Assembly (NCBI RefSeq): GCF_016526145.1
Contig: NZ_JADDUE010000002.1
Span: 1 to 64,000 of the forward strand
Length of the DNA stretch: 64,000 bases
DNA from: Saccharopolyspora galaxeae
GTDB lineage: Bacteria > Actinomycetota > Actinomycetes > Mycobacteriales > Pseudonocardiaceae
Direction: 5' to 3'
A program made the position numbers and the translations under genes. The notes beneath the pieces are model-generated. The model worked only from the letters and a program-made list of their open reading frames with translations. It did not search any database and had not been told where the DNA came from. Below are positions 45,811-54,475 of this stretch, piece after piece. Position 1 is the stretch's first letter. Each line of letters opens with the position of its first letter.

Positions 45811-46986
45811 ATGGTTGAGCAGTCCGGTGCACTTGCGGTGGCTAGCCGCGCGAACGTCCAGCCGTTCCAGGTGATGGAGGTGCTTTCCGCCGCGGCGGCC
45901 CGGCAGCGGGTGCGCGGCGACGTCGTCTCGCTGGCCGCGGGCCAGCCCGGCACTCCGGCCCCGAAGGCGGTCCGGGAAGCGGCCGCCGAGGCGCTGCACC
46001 GCGATCCGCTGGGCTACACTGAACAACTCGGTCTGCCCGAGCTGCGCAAGGCCATCGCCGGGCACTACACCCGCACCCACGACCTGACCGTCGAGTCCGA
46101 CGACGTGGTGGTTACGACGGGTGCATCCGGCGCGTTCCTGCTGGCGTTCCTGAGCGCGTTCGACGCGGGCGACCGGGTGGCGCTGGCCCGCCCCGGCTAC
46201 CCGGCCTACCGGAACATCCTGTCCGCGCTGGGCTGCGAGGTGGTGGAGCTGCCGTGCGACGCGTCCACCCGGTTCCAGCCGACCACCGCGATGCTCGACG
46301 AGCTGGACGAGCCGGTGCAAGGCCTGATCGTGGCCAGTCCGGCCAACCCGACCGGCACGGTGCTCACCGGCTCCGAGCTGAGCGCGCTCACCTCCTGGTG
46401 CGACCGCAACGGCGTGCAGCTGATCAGCGACGAGATCTACCACGGCATCGGGTACGACGAGCCGCTGCGCTCGGCGTGGGAGTTCTCCCGCGAGGCGATC
46501 GTGGTGAACTCGTTCTCGAAGTTCTGGTGCATGACGGGCTGGCGGCTCGGCTGGATGCTGGTGCCGCCGCGGCTGCTGCGCGCGGTGGACTCGTTGACCG
46601 GGAACTTCAACCTCTGCCCACCGGCGATGTCGCAGCACGGCGCGGTCGCCGCGTTCACCCCGAGCGCCTACGACGAGGTCGCCGAGCACGTCCGGCGGTA
46701 CGAGACGAACCGGGAACTGCTGCTGTCCGGACTCTCCGAGCTGGGCATCGACAAGGTCGCGCCCGCCGACGGTGCGTTCTACGCCTACGCCGACATCGGG
46801 CACCTCACCGACGACTCGGCGGATTGGTGCCACCGGCTGCTGGAGGACACCGGGGTGGCGGTGGTTCCCGGCGTCGACTTCGACCCGGAACGGGGGCGGC
46901 GCTTCGTGCGGATGTCGTTCGCCGGCGCCACCGAGGAGATCGCCGAAGCGCTCGCGCGGCTGGCTTCCTGGCTGCGGCAACCCTGA
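45811..46986 (+). CDS. class I PLP-dependent aminotransferase
   Basis: A 391-residue fold-type I aminotransferase. PLP lysine in NSFSKFWCMTGWRLGWML; other motifs VVVTTGASGAFLLAFLSAF, ARPGYPAYRNILSALGCEVV, ASPANPTGTVL, SDEIYHGIGYD. It resembles aspartate/aromatic aminotransferases but the substrate cannot be fixed. ATG at 45811, 27 bases after the immunity gene. Confidence 0.92.
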   Translation: MVEQSGALAVASRANVQPFQVMEVLSAAAARQRVRGDVVSLAAGQPGTPAPKAVREAAAEALHRDPLGYTEQLGLPELRKAIAGHYTRTHDLTVESDDVVVTTGASGAFLLAFLSAFDAGDRVALARPGYPAYRNILSALGCEVVELPCDASTRFQPTTAMLDELDEPVQGLIVASPANPTGTVLTGSELSALTSWCDRNGVQLISDEIYHGIGYDEPLRSAWEFSREAIVVNSFSKFWCMTGWRLGWMLVPPRLLRAVDSLTGNFNLCPPAMSQHGAVAAFTPSAYDEVAEHVRRYETNRELLLSGLSELGIDKVAPADGAFYAYADIGHLTDDSADWCHRLLEDTGVAVVPGVDFDPERGRRFVRMSFAGATEEIAEALARLASWLRQP

Positions 46987-47084
46987 TTTTTCCCGGAGGT
47001 CCAGCAAATCGGGGCCCGCGACCCGGCGCGGCGCGGCTACCGTGGAAGCAGCGTTGCCGGGTGTGGAACCGGGGTGGGGCGAAG

Positions 47085-47285
47085 ATGTGGTGGAAGATTA
47101 TCGGCGGCCTGTTGCTGCTGTGGCTGGTCCTCAGCGTGGCCGGGGCCGTGATCGGATTTGTGGTCAAGGGCGTGTTCTGGCTCGCCGTGATCGGCGGAGT
47201 GCTGTTCGTCGCGACGGCGGCCGTCGGCTACGCCCGTGACAAGAACAAGCTCGGCTCGAACGGCAAGAAGCTCGACGCCAAGTAG
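47085..47285 (+). CDS. small membrane protein
   Basis: A 66-residue protein with two hydrophobic helices (WKIIGGLLLLWLVLSVAGAV, FWLAVIGGVLFVATAAV) and a basic tail (DKNKLGSNGKKLDAK). ATG follows GGGGTGGGG. Small actinobacterial membrane protein of unknown role. Confidence 0.72.
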   Translation: MWWKIIGGLLLLWLVLSVAGAVIGFVVKGVFWLAVIGGVLFVATAAVGYARDKNKLGSNGKKLDAK

Positions 47286-47296
47286 TCGCGCGGACC

Positions 47297-47329
47297 GCTG
47301 CGGCCGGGCCGGACGAGCCCGGCCGCAGC
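47297..47329. terminator. bidirectional terminator stem-loop
   Basis: GCTGCGGCCGGGC and GCCCGGCCGCAGC form a perfect 13-bp stem with a 7-base loop between convergent genes. Confidence 0.85.
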
Positions 47330-47333
47330 CGGC

Positions 47334-48671
47334 TCATGCGGGCACGGGATCTTCGACGGGACGCGTGCCCAGGTCCGCGGTGCGCACGCGGTGCGTCTCG
47401 CGCCCGGTGGCCACCGCGATGATGTTGAGCAGGCACAGGCCCGCGGTGAACGCGGAAACCGCGATCCAGCCGTCGCGGCCGGGACCGATCGCCTCGGCGA
47501 TGGTCGGTGAGAACCCGGCGATGGCGAAGCCGATCTGGGTGCCGATGGCCATCCCGGACAGCCGCACCTTCGGCGGGAACATCTCGGCGTAGAAGGCGGG
47601 CCACACCCCGTTCGGGGCGCTGTAGGCGACGCCGAACAGCAGGATGCCGCTGGCGAAGATCAGCGTGTAGTCGCCGGTGGAGATCGACCCGAGGTAGCCG
47701 AACATCAGCACCGCGCAGGCCGCCGTCCCGCCGATGAACACCGGTTTGCGCCCGACCCGGTCGGACAACAGCGCGCACAGCGGGATCGCCGCCAGAGCCA
47801 CGACGTTCGCGAGCACGCCCACCCACAGCATGGGTGTGCGTTGCAGGCCGACGGTGTTCACCGCGTAGCTCAGCGCGTGCACGGTGAACATGGTGCTCAC
47901 CGTGGCGACCGCGGAGGCCACCACGACCCGCAGCACGTCGCCCCAGTGTTCGCGCAGCAGCACGACGAGCGGGAGCTTCGAGTGATCGGTCTCCCGCTCG
48001 AACACCGGCGTCTCGTCCAGCGAGCGGCGGATCAGCAGCCCGGCGACGACCACGATCGCGCTGAGCCAGAACGGCACGCGCCAGCCCCAGCTCATCAACT
48101 GTTCCTGCGGCAGCGCGGCGACCGGCAGGAACGCCGCGGTACCCAGGATCTGCCCGGCTTGGGTGCCGCTGAGCGTGAAGCTCGTGTAGTAGCCGCGGCG
48201 GTGCTCCGGGGAGTGCTCGAGGGTCATCGAGTTCGCCCCCGCCTGTTCCCCCGCCGCGGAGAAGCCCTGCAGCAGCCGCAGCGTCACCAGCAGGATCGGC
48301 GCGGCCACCCCGATCTGGTCGTAGCTGGGCAGGCAGCCGATGCCGACCGTGGCCAAGCCCATCAGCAGCACCGTCATGACCAGCACGCGCTTTCGGCCGA
48401 ACCGGTCGCCGACGTGCCCGAGCACGAGCGCGCCGACCGGGCGGGCGACGTAGCCGACGCCGAACGACGCCAGCGCCAGCAGCGTGCCGGTGGCCGGTGA
48501 GGCGTCCGGGAAGAAGATGTCGTTGAACACCAGGGCCGCGGCGGTGCCGTAGATGAAGAAGTCGTAGTACTCCAGCGCGCTGCCGATCCAGGCGGCGATT
48601 GCGGCGGTCCGTGGGGTGCCGGGGGCGGGATCCCCGGGCTTGCGAGGCTCGGTCACCGAGGCTCCTGACAT
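47334..48671 (-). CDS. MHS-type transporter, probably shikimate/quinate uptake
   Basis: A 445-residue metabolite:H+ symporter of the MFS with 12 helices. Family motifs: IGSALEYYDFFIYGTAAALV, ALVLGHVGDRFGRKRVLVM, RLLQGFSAAGEQAGANSMTL, VFERETDHSKLPLVVLLREH. Relatives include ShiA and other organic-acid symporters. The shikimate dehydrogenase and dehydroshikimate dehydratase genes nearby make shikimate or quinate the likely substrate (inference). Repeat copy B sits between its start and the operator-like motif at 48941. Confidence 0.88.
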   Translation of the reverse strand: MSGASVTEPRKPGDPAPGTPRTAAIAAWIGSALEYYDFFIYGTAAALVFNDIFFPDASPATGTLLALASFGVGYVARPVGALVLGHVGDRFGRKRVLVMTVLLMGLATVGIGCLPSYDQIGVAAPILLVTLRLLQGFSAAGEQAGANSMTLEHSPEHRRGYYTSFTLSGTQAGQILGTAAFLPVAALPQEQLMSWGWRVPFWLSAIVVVAGLLIRRSLDETPVFERETDHSKLPLVVLLREHWGDVLRVVVASAVATVSTMFTVHALSYAVNTVGLQRTPMLWVGVLANVVALAAIPLCALLSDRVGRKPVFIGGTAACAVLMFGYLGSISTGDYTLIFASGILLFGVAYSAPNGVWPAFYAEMFPPKVRLSGMAIGTQIGFAIAGFSPTIAEAIGPGRDGWIAVSAFTAGLCLLNIIAVATGRETHRVRTADLGTRPVEDPVPA

Positions 48672-48706
48672 CCGTGCTCCATTGCTAAGTGCCTGTTCCT
48701 CGTCTG

Positions 48707-48885
48707 GTTTTGCGTAGCTGGTTGCGTGGCGGAACCTCAGACGTCTGCTCGCTGCGGGATCTCCTCCTGAAGTAGCGCCCTACTAGGCGTCGGAGCTGTC
48801 CTCGCGAGCAGACGCCTGAGAACCCGCGGCGGTGCCGGTTGCTCAGGTGGTCGCCGGCAAGCGGCTTCGCCGCTTCAACAAGAAC
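48707..48885. repeat. 180-bp intergenic repeat, copy B
   Basis: Bases 48707-48838 are identical to 28931-29062 (132 of 132); the remaining part differs by a few substitutions and indels. Same internal inverted arms and terminal AAGCGGC-TTC-GCCGCTT hairpin. It begins 36 bp upstream of the MHS transporter start. Confidence 0.95.
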
Positions 48886-48940
48886 ACTGAACGCGACCAG
48901 ACAGGTTGCAGAACAGGCAGTCAGAACAATGCGAAGCAGT

Positions 48941-48959
48941 TATGTACCATCTAGTTAGT
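48941..48959. promoter_or_regulatory. shared TetR motif, transporter side
   Basis: TATGTACCATCTAGTTAGT matches the motif at 49774 in 16 of 19 positions. It lies beyond repeat copy B, about 270 bp from the transporter start. Confidence 0.6.
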
Positions 48960-49024
48960 CCGCTACCTTGCGACCACATCTCCGCCCTGTCAAGGTTTCG
49001 CCGTGCTGCGGCCCGGCCGCCCGC

Positions 49025-49696
49025 TCACTCCGCGCCGAGGTAGCGGACCACGAGATCGCCGACCATCCGCCGGTACTGCTCGCGGCGCTGCGGCGCCAGC
49101 ATGTCGCGGCCGAAGATCGCTTGGAACGTGTGCCGGTTCGCGGTGCGGAACACGCAGAACGAGCTGATCACCATGTGCACGTCCAGCGCGTCCGCGTCCG
49201 AGCGGAACCGGCCCTCGGCCCGGCCGCGCTCCAGGATGCCGGTGAGCACTTCCAGCGCGGGCGTGGCCAGCCCGGGCAGCTCGGCGGATTTCGCCAGGTG
49301 CGCGCCGTGGTCGATGTTCTCGATGGTGACCAGCCGGATGAACGCCGGATGCGACTCGTGGTGGTCGAAGGTCAGCTCGGCGAGGCTGCGGATCGCCTGC
49401 ACCGGGTCCAGGTGCTCGACGTCGAGCTCGCGCTCGATGCTGCGGATCACCGCGTAGGCGCGTTCCAGCACGGCGACGTAGAGCTGCTCCTTGCCGCCGA
49501 AGTAGTAGTAGATCATCCGCTTGGTGGTGCGGGTGCGCGCCGCGATCTCGTCGACCCGGGCGCCCGCGTAGCCCTTGTCCGCGAACTCCTCGGTGGCGAG
49601 GTCCAAGATCTCCTCGCGGGTGCGCGCGGCGTCCCGCTGCCGGGGCGGCGAATTCTCCGCGGCAGCCGGGCCATCGGCGGGTGCGGACGATGCCAA
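49025..49696 (-). CDS. TetR-family regulator of the shikimate cluster
   Basis: A 223-residue TetR protein: REEILDLATEEFADKGYAGA and RVDEIAARTRTTKRMIYYYF form the helix-turn-helix (about 25-75); the C-terminal domain resembles regulators of aromatic catabolism. It is divergent from the shikimate dehydrogenase gene and upstream of the transporter; the same motif before both targets is its likely operator. Confidence 0.9.
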   Translation of the reverse strand: MASSAPADGPAAAENSPPRQRDAARTREEILDLATEEFADKGYAGARVDEIAARTRTTKRMIYYYFGGKEQLYVAVLERAYAVIRSIERELDVEHLDPVQAIRSLAELTFDHHESHPAFIRLVTIENIDHGAHLAKSAELPGLATPALEVLTGILERGRAEGRFRSDADALDVHMVISSFCVFRTANRHTFQAIFGRDMLAPQRREQYRRMVGDLVVRYLGAE

Positions 49697-49773
49697 CGAG
49701 GACTCCCTGGTCGCCGGGTCGGGGAGTCCACCCTAATCCGCCGGGCTTTCCCGGCGGGCTGCTGGCGCCCTAG

Positions 49774-49792
49774 TATGTACTAGCTAGTTCGT
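49774..49792. promoter_or_regulatory. shared TetR motif, dehydrogenase side
   Basis: TATGTACTAGCTAGTTCGT, containing the palindrome ACTAGCTAGT, between the TetR and dehydrogenase starts. Confidence 0.65.
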
Positions 49793-49814
49793 TCATAACT
49801 TTCCCGACCGGGAG

Positions 49815-50720
49815 GTGGAACCCATCGACGGCCACGACGGCGACGAGGGCGTGCTGACCGGGCTGATCGGCGCCGGCATCGGCCCATCGCTGAGCCCCGC
49901 GATGCACCAGCGGGAGGCCGCCGAACTCGGGCTCGGCTGCCTGTACCGCAGGATCGACCTGGACCTGCTCGGACTGCCCCCGCAGGCCGCGGGCGAGTTG
50001 CTGCGCGCCGCGCGGCTGACGGGTTTCACCGGCCTCAACATCACCCACCCCTGCAAGCAGGTGGTGATCGAGCACTTGGACGAGCTGTCCGCGGACGCCG
50101 CTGCGCTCGGCGCGGTGAACACCGTCGTGTTCAGCGCGGGCAGGGCCGTCGGGCACAACACCGACTGGTCCGGGTTCGCCCGCAGCCTCAGCCGCGGGCT
50201 GCCGGACGTCGCGCTGGACCGGGTCGTGCTGCTGGGTGCCGGAGGCGCCGGGGCCGCCGTCGCGCACGGGCTGCTCACGGTCGGAACCGGAACGGTGCAC
50301 GTGCTCGACCTCGAGCGGCACCGGGCCGACGAACTCGCCGCCGCGCTGCGCGAACGGTTCGGCGCGGACCGCGCGGAGTCCGGCGGTGCGCCGGTGCGGG
50401 CGCTGCGCGCTGCGGACGGTTTCGTGCACGCCACCCCGGTCGGGATGGCCGCGCATCCCGGCCTGCCGGTGCCGGAAGAAGCGCTGCGCCCGGACCTGTG
50501 GGTGGCCGACGTCGTCTACCGGCCGCTGCGCACCGAGCTCGTGCGCACCGCGCGGGCGCGGGGATGCCGGGTGCTGGACGGCGGCGGCATGGCGGTGTTC
50601 CAAGCCGCCGACGCGTTCCGGCTGTTCACCGGGCACGAACCGGACGCGGACCGCATGTTGGACCACTTCGAGGCCCTGGTGGCCGGTACTGGAGGTTCCG
50701 ATGTCCACGCCGCCCGCTGA
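49815..50720 (+). CDS. shikimate/quinate dehydrogenase
   Basis: A 301-residue AroE-type oxidoreductase. N-terminal substrate domain with IGPSLSPAMHQ (Ser pair), NITHPCKQVV (catalytic Lys) and GHNTDWSGFARS (Asp); NAD(P) domain with LLGAGGAGAAVAHGLL. The sequence NITHP-K-Q and gene context favour the catabolic quinate/shikimate dehydrogenases over biosynthetic AroE. The annotated GTG at 49815 overlaps the GGAGG sequence, so the real start is uncertain (GTG 49851 is another option). Its end overlaps the next gene by 20 bases. Confidence 0.88.
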   Translation: MEPIDGHDGDEGVLTGLIGAGIGPSLSPAMHQREAAELGLGCLYRRIDLDLLGLPPQAAGELLRAARLTGFTGLNITHPCKQVVIEHLDELSADAAALGAVNTVVFSAGRAVGHNTDWSGFARSLSRGLPDVALDRVVLLGAGGAGAAVAHGLLTVGTGTVHVLDLERHRADELAAALRERFGADRAESGGAPVRALRAADGFVHATPVGMAAHPGLPVPEEALRPDLWVADVVYRPLRTELVRTARARGCRVLDGGGMAVFQAADAFRLFTGHEPDADRMLDHFEALVAGTGGSDVHAAR

Positions 50721-52566
50721 CCGCGACCGCTCGATCGCCACGGTCTGCCTGTCCGGCCCGCTGGAGGACAAGCTCACCGCTGCGGCGGCCGCGGGCTTCG
50801 ACGGCGTGGAGATCTTCGAGAACGACCTGATCGCCGCGGCCTGCTCGCCCGCGCAGGTCCGCGCGCAGTGCGCCGACCTCGGCCTGTCGATCGACCTGTA
50901 CCAGCCGTTCCGGGATTTCGAGTCGGTGCCGCGCGACGTGCTGCGGGCCAACCTGCGCCGCGCCGAGCGCAAGTTCGACCTGATGGCCCAGCTGGGTGCG
51001 GACACCGTGCTGGTCTGCTCATCGACCTCGCCGGGTGCGGTGGACGACGACGACCTCGCCGCCGAGCAGCTGCGCGAGCTGGCCGAGCTCGCCGCCGGTC
51101 GCGGCATCCGGGTCTGCTACGAGGCGCTGGCCTGGGGCCGGTTCGTGAACACCTACGAGCACGCCTGGCGGATCGTGCGCCGGGCCGATCACCCGTCGCT
51201 GGGGGTCTGCCTGGACAGCTTCCACATCCTGTCCCGCGGCAGCGACCTCACCCCGATCCGCACCATCCCGGCGGAGAAGCTGTTCTTCCTGCAACTGGCC
51301 GACGCGCCGAGGCTGAACATGGACCTGCTGCAGTGGAGCAGGCACCACCGGCTGTTCCCCGGGCAGGGCGAGTTCGACCTGGCCGGATTCGTGCGCACGA
51401 TGCTGGCGGCCGGCTACGCGGGGCCGTTGTCGCTGGAGGTCTTCAACGACGTGTTCCGGCAGTCCGATCCGGGGCCCGCGGCGGTGGACGCGATGCGGTC
51501 GTTGCGGGCGTTGGAGGAGTCGGTCGACGGGCCGCTGTCCGGTTCCGCGCCCCGGCCAGATCCGGCGCTGCCTGCGCCGCCCGCGCTGTCCGGGACCGCA
51601 TTCGTGGAGCTCGGCGCGGACGACGCCGGTGCCCAGCGGCTCAGCGGCACCTTGTCCGCACTCGGTTTCCGGCACACCGGCACGCACCGCTCCAAGCCGG
51701 TGCGGCTGTGGACCCAGGGCGACGCCCGGGTGCTGGTCAACACGGGACCGGAGCACGACGGCGGGCAACTCGCCGCGCTCGGAGTGCACAGCGACGCGCC
51801 GACCGATTCGGTGCGCCGGTCGGAAGGACTGCTGGCGCCGGTGCTGCCGCGCACGGCCAGGCCGGACGAGGCCGACCTGTCCTCGGTCGCGGCACCCGAC
51901 GGCACCGCGCTGTTCTTCTGCCGCACCGGCGCGTCCGAGGAAGCCGGGTGGCTCGGCGACTTCGAGCCGACCGGCACGCCGGTGACCAGCGCAGGGATCA
52001 CCGGGATCGACCACGTGACGATGACCCAGCCGTTCGACCACTACGACGAGGCGATCCTGTTCTACCGGTCGGTGCTCGGCCTGCACCCGATGCCGCCGGT
52101 GGAGTTCGCGGCGCCGTTCGGGCTGGTGCGCAGCCGGATGGTGGTGGACCGCGAAGAGTCGGTGCGGATCGCGCTGGACTCCGCGGTGCTGCGCCGCGGG
52201 CCGTGGGCGCCCGCTGTGCGACACCCGCAATACGTGGCGCTGCGCAGCGAAGACGTTTTCGCGACGGCGCGCGCGGTGCGGGACGCGGGGGCCTCGGTGG
52301 TGCAGATCCCGGACAACTACTACGACGACCTGGACGCCCGGCTGGAGCCGCGGGCGGAGCTGCTGGCCGAGCTGCGCGCGAACTCGGTGCTCTACGACCG
52401 CGACGCCGCGGGCGAATACCTGCACTTCTCGGTGGCCGTGCCGGGTGCGCGGGTGTTCTTCGAGGTGGTGCAGCGCATCGGCGGCTACCGGGGACGTGGG
52501 GAGAGCAACGCGCCGGTCCGGATGGCCGCGCACCGGCGCGAGCGCCTGGAGCGTGGTTCCGCGTGA
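50701..52566 (+). CDS. 3-dehydroshikimate dehydratase fused to HPPD-like domain
   Basis: A 621-residue two-domain enzyme. Residues 1-285 form a TIM barrel (GFDGVEIFENDLIAAACSP, CYEALAWGRFVNTYEHAW, LGVCLDSFHILSRG, FLQLADAP, LSLEVFNDVFR) with Glu/Asp/His/Glu metal ligands: the dehydratase that makes protocatechuate. Residues about 300-610 are a vicinal-oxygen-chelate fold like 4-hydroxyphenylpyruvate dioxygenase (TGIDHVTMTQPFDHYDEAIL, HPQYVALRSEDVFATARAV, YLHFSVAVPGARVFFEVV). The same fusion is known as QsuB in Corynebacterium. Completes transport, oxidation and dehydration of shikimate in this cluster. Confidence 0.92.
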   Translation: MSTPPADRDRSIATVCLSGPLEDKLTAAAAAGFDGVEIFENDLIAAACSPAQVRAQCADLGLSIDLYQPFRDFESVPRDVLRANLRRAERKFDLMAQLGADTVLVCSSTSPGAVDDDDLAAEQLRELAELAAGRGIRVCYEALAWGRFVNTYEHAWRIVRRADHPSLGVCLDSFHILSRGSDLTPIRTIPAEKLFFLQLADAPRLNMDLLQWSRHHRLFPGQGEFDLAGFVRTMLAAGYAGPLSLEVFNDVFRQSDPGPAAVDAMRSLRALEESVDGPLSGSAPRPDPALPAPPALSGTAFVELGADDAGAQRLSGTLSALGFRHTGTHRSKPVRLWTQGDARVLVNTGPEHDGGQLAALGVHSDAPTDSVRRSEGLLAPVLPRTARPDEADLSSVAAPDGTALFFCRTGASEEAGWLGDFEPTGTPVTSAGITGIDHVTMTQPFDHYDEAILFYRSVLGLHPMPPVEFAAPFGLVRSRMVVDREESVRIALDSAVLRRGPWAPAVRHPQYVALRSEDVFATARAVRDAGASVVQIPDNYYDDLDARLEPRAELLAELRANSVLYDRDAAGEYLHFSVAVPGARVFFEVVQRIGGYRGRGESNAPVRMAAHRRERLERGSA

Positions 52567-52579
52567 CCGGTCGCGCGGC

Positions 52580-53602
52580 TCAGTGCTTGCTGCGTTTGAT
52601 CCGGCGGAGTGCTTCCTCGATGTCGCGCTTGCCGACGTTGCGGTGGGTGACGAACCGGACGTGCCCGTCCATCGGCACCGCCAGCACCCCGCAATCGCGC
52701 AGCCGGTCGAGGGTGAGCCGCACGTCGGGCACCTCGGCCAGCACGATGTTCGTCTGCGGCGTGGTGATCTGCCAGCCCAGCTCGGTCAGCCCTTCGGCGA
52801 GCCTGGTCGCGTGCGTGTGATCGTCGGCCAGCGCCTCGACCCGGCCCAGCGCGACCAGCCCGGCCGCGGCGAGCACCCCGCCCTGGCGCACCCCGCCGCC
52901 GAGCATCTTGCGCACCCGGCGCGCCTCGCGGACGAAGTCGCTGGTGCCTGCCACCACCGAGCCGACAGGCGCGCCGAGGCCCTTGCTGAGGCACGCCTGC
53001 ACGGTGTCCACGCCCACGGTCAGCGCCGCAGGCGGCACGCCGAGCGAAGTCGCGGCGTTCCACAACCGCGCCCCGTCCAGGTGCACCCGCAAGCCGCAGT
53101 CGCGCGCCGCGGCGGCCAGTTGCGCGTGCTCGTGCGGCGGGATCACGGCGCCGCCTGCGCCGTTGTGCGTGTTCTCCAGGCACAGCAGCGTGGTGCGCAG
53201 CGCGTCGTAGCGCTCCCCGTCGCTCGCTTCGGCGCGGATCACGTCGGCCGTGGGCCGTCCCGGACCGGCGTTCCACTCCAGCGGCTCGGGCATCCCGCCC
53301 GCGAGCCACGCAGCGGACCCGAGCTCGTGGGTGAGCACGTGCGCGCCGCGCGGTGCGAGGAACCGATCTCCCCGGTGCAGGTGCAACGACAGCGCGATCA
53401 GGTTGCCCATGGTGCCGCTGGGCACCCATAACGCCGCGGCCGTGCCGAGCAGCTGCGCGGACTTCTCCTCCAACGCGCGCATCGTGGGGTCGTGGTCGAG
53501 CACGTCGTCCCCGACTTCGGCGGCGGCCATCGCCTTCGCCATCTTCTCGTCGGGGCGCGTGACCGTGTCGGAACGCAGATCGATGGATGCCGTTTTGGTC
53601 AC
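52580..53602 (-). CDS. ltaE: low-specificity L-threonine aldolase
   Basis: A 340-residue PLP enzyme splitting threonine to glycine and acetaldehyde. Motifs: IDLRSDTVTRPDEKM, VGDDVLDHDPT, CLENTHNGAGGAVIP, VHLDGARLWNAATSLG, ACLSKGLGAPVGSVVAG (PLP Lys). GTG at 53602 gives the normal start; upstream reading is non-coding. Converges with the dehydratase gene, 13 bases apart. Confidence 0.94.
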   Translation of the reverse strand: MTKTASIDLRSDTVTRPDEKMAKAMAAAEVGDDVLDHDPTMRALEEKSAQLLGTAAALWVPSGTMGNLIALSLHLHRGDRFLAPRGAHVLTHELGSAAWLAGGMPEPLEWNAGPGRPTADVIRAEASDGERYDALRTTLLCLENTHNGAGGAVIPPHEHAQLAAAARDCGLRVHLDGARLWNAATSLGVPPAALTVGVDTVQACLSKGLGAPVGSVVAGTSDFVREARRVRKMLGGGVRQGGVLAAAGLVALGRVEALADDHTHATRLAEGLTELGWQITTPQTNIVLAEVPDVRLTLDRLRDCGVLAVPMDGHVRFVTHRNVGKRDIEEALRRIKRSKH

Positions 53603-53942
53603 GAACCGATCACACCACATCCGTGCGGGGGAGAGGCAACTGCGTGATCCAGGCCGGTCGGTTTCCCGGAGAACTCGCAGCGACGCGGGTCCGCTCCGTG
53701 GAACGGCGCCGTCCGCGGCCAACCCGGCCCCCCGCGCGAGCGTCAAGCATTGCGGAGGCAGGTGCGCGACATCGGTGCGCCCGTCGGCACTAAGGTGCCC
53801 GGCACGTGCCGACGGGCAGGTTCCGGCGGGCGAGGTGCGGTCCGCCGGGGTGGCGAACAGCACCGTGACCCGGCCTCGTGCAACGGTGGGAGGCGGGCGC
53901 ACCGTCCTAGTCAGTGCAAGCACGGACGAGCGGAGAGTCCGC
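53603..53942 (+). other. 340-bp ltaE-sigma intergenic region
   Basis: Divergent promoter region. Holds a stem-loop at 53780-53816 but no convincing small gene. Confidence 0.45.
53780..53816 (+). other. stem-loop in the sigma-gene leader
   Basis: CCCGTCGGCAC and GTGCCGACGGG pair perfectly (11 bp) across 15 bases, 127 bp before the sigma start; a leader hairpin or operator. Confidence 0.5.
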
Positions 53943-54461
53943 GTGGACCAGCGCGAAGAGCAGGAGTTCGCGGAGTATTTCGCGGCCCGGCGGGAGGCGG
54001 TGCGTCGAATGGCGTACATGATGTGCGGTGACTGGCACCGCGCGGACGACCTCGCGCAGACCGCGTTCATCTCGCTGCACCGGCATTGGCGCAAGGTGCG
54101 GGACAAGGGCGCGTTGGACGCTTACGTGCGCCGGACGCTCAGCCGCGCGGTGATCGACGAATCGCGCCGCCCGTGGCGGCGGGAACGCTTCACCGATGTG
54201 CTGCCGGACCGGCCCGCCGAGGGCGCGGAGGTCGACGACGGCATCGCGACCAGGCAGACCTTGGTGGCGGGCCTGCGGCAGGTGCCTGCCAAGCAGCGCG
54301 CCGTGCTGGTGCTGCGATTCCTGGAGGGGCTCGACGTCGCCGGGGTCGCCGAGGTCATGAAGTGCAGCGAAGGCACCGTGAAGAGCCAGTCCGCGCGCGG
54401 GCTGGAGGCGCTGCGGGCCGCGCTGGGCGGACAGCTCGACGATCTGCGGTCGACGTCGTGA
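53943..54461 (+). CDS. SigE-family ECF sigma factor with adjacent anti-sigma
   Basis: A 172-residue sigma factor. Region 2: EYFAARREAVRRMAYMMCGD, RADDLAQTAFISLHRHW; region 4: RQVPAKQRAVLVLRFLEGL, VAGVAEVMKCSEGTVKSQSA. GTG at 53943 is nine bases after GGAGAG. Coupled to a membrane protein gene typical of SigE-type operons, so the pair is likely a sigma/anti-sigma switch responding to envelope signals. Confidence 0.92.
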   Translation: MDQREEQEFAEYFAARREAVRRMAYMMCGDWHRADDLAQTAFISLHRHWRKVRDKGALDAYVRRTLSRAVIDESRRPWRRERFTDVLPDRPAEGAEVDDGIATRQTLVAGLRQVPAKQRAVLVLRFLEGLDVAGVAEVMKCSEGTVKSQSARGLEALRAALGGQLDDLRSTS

Positions 54462-54475
54462 GGAGGTGCGGGGAA

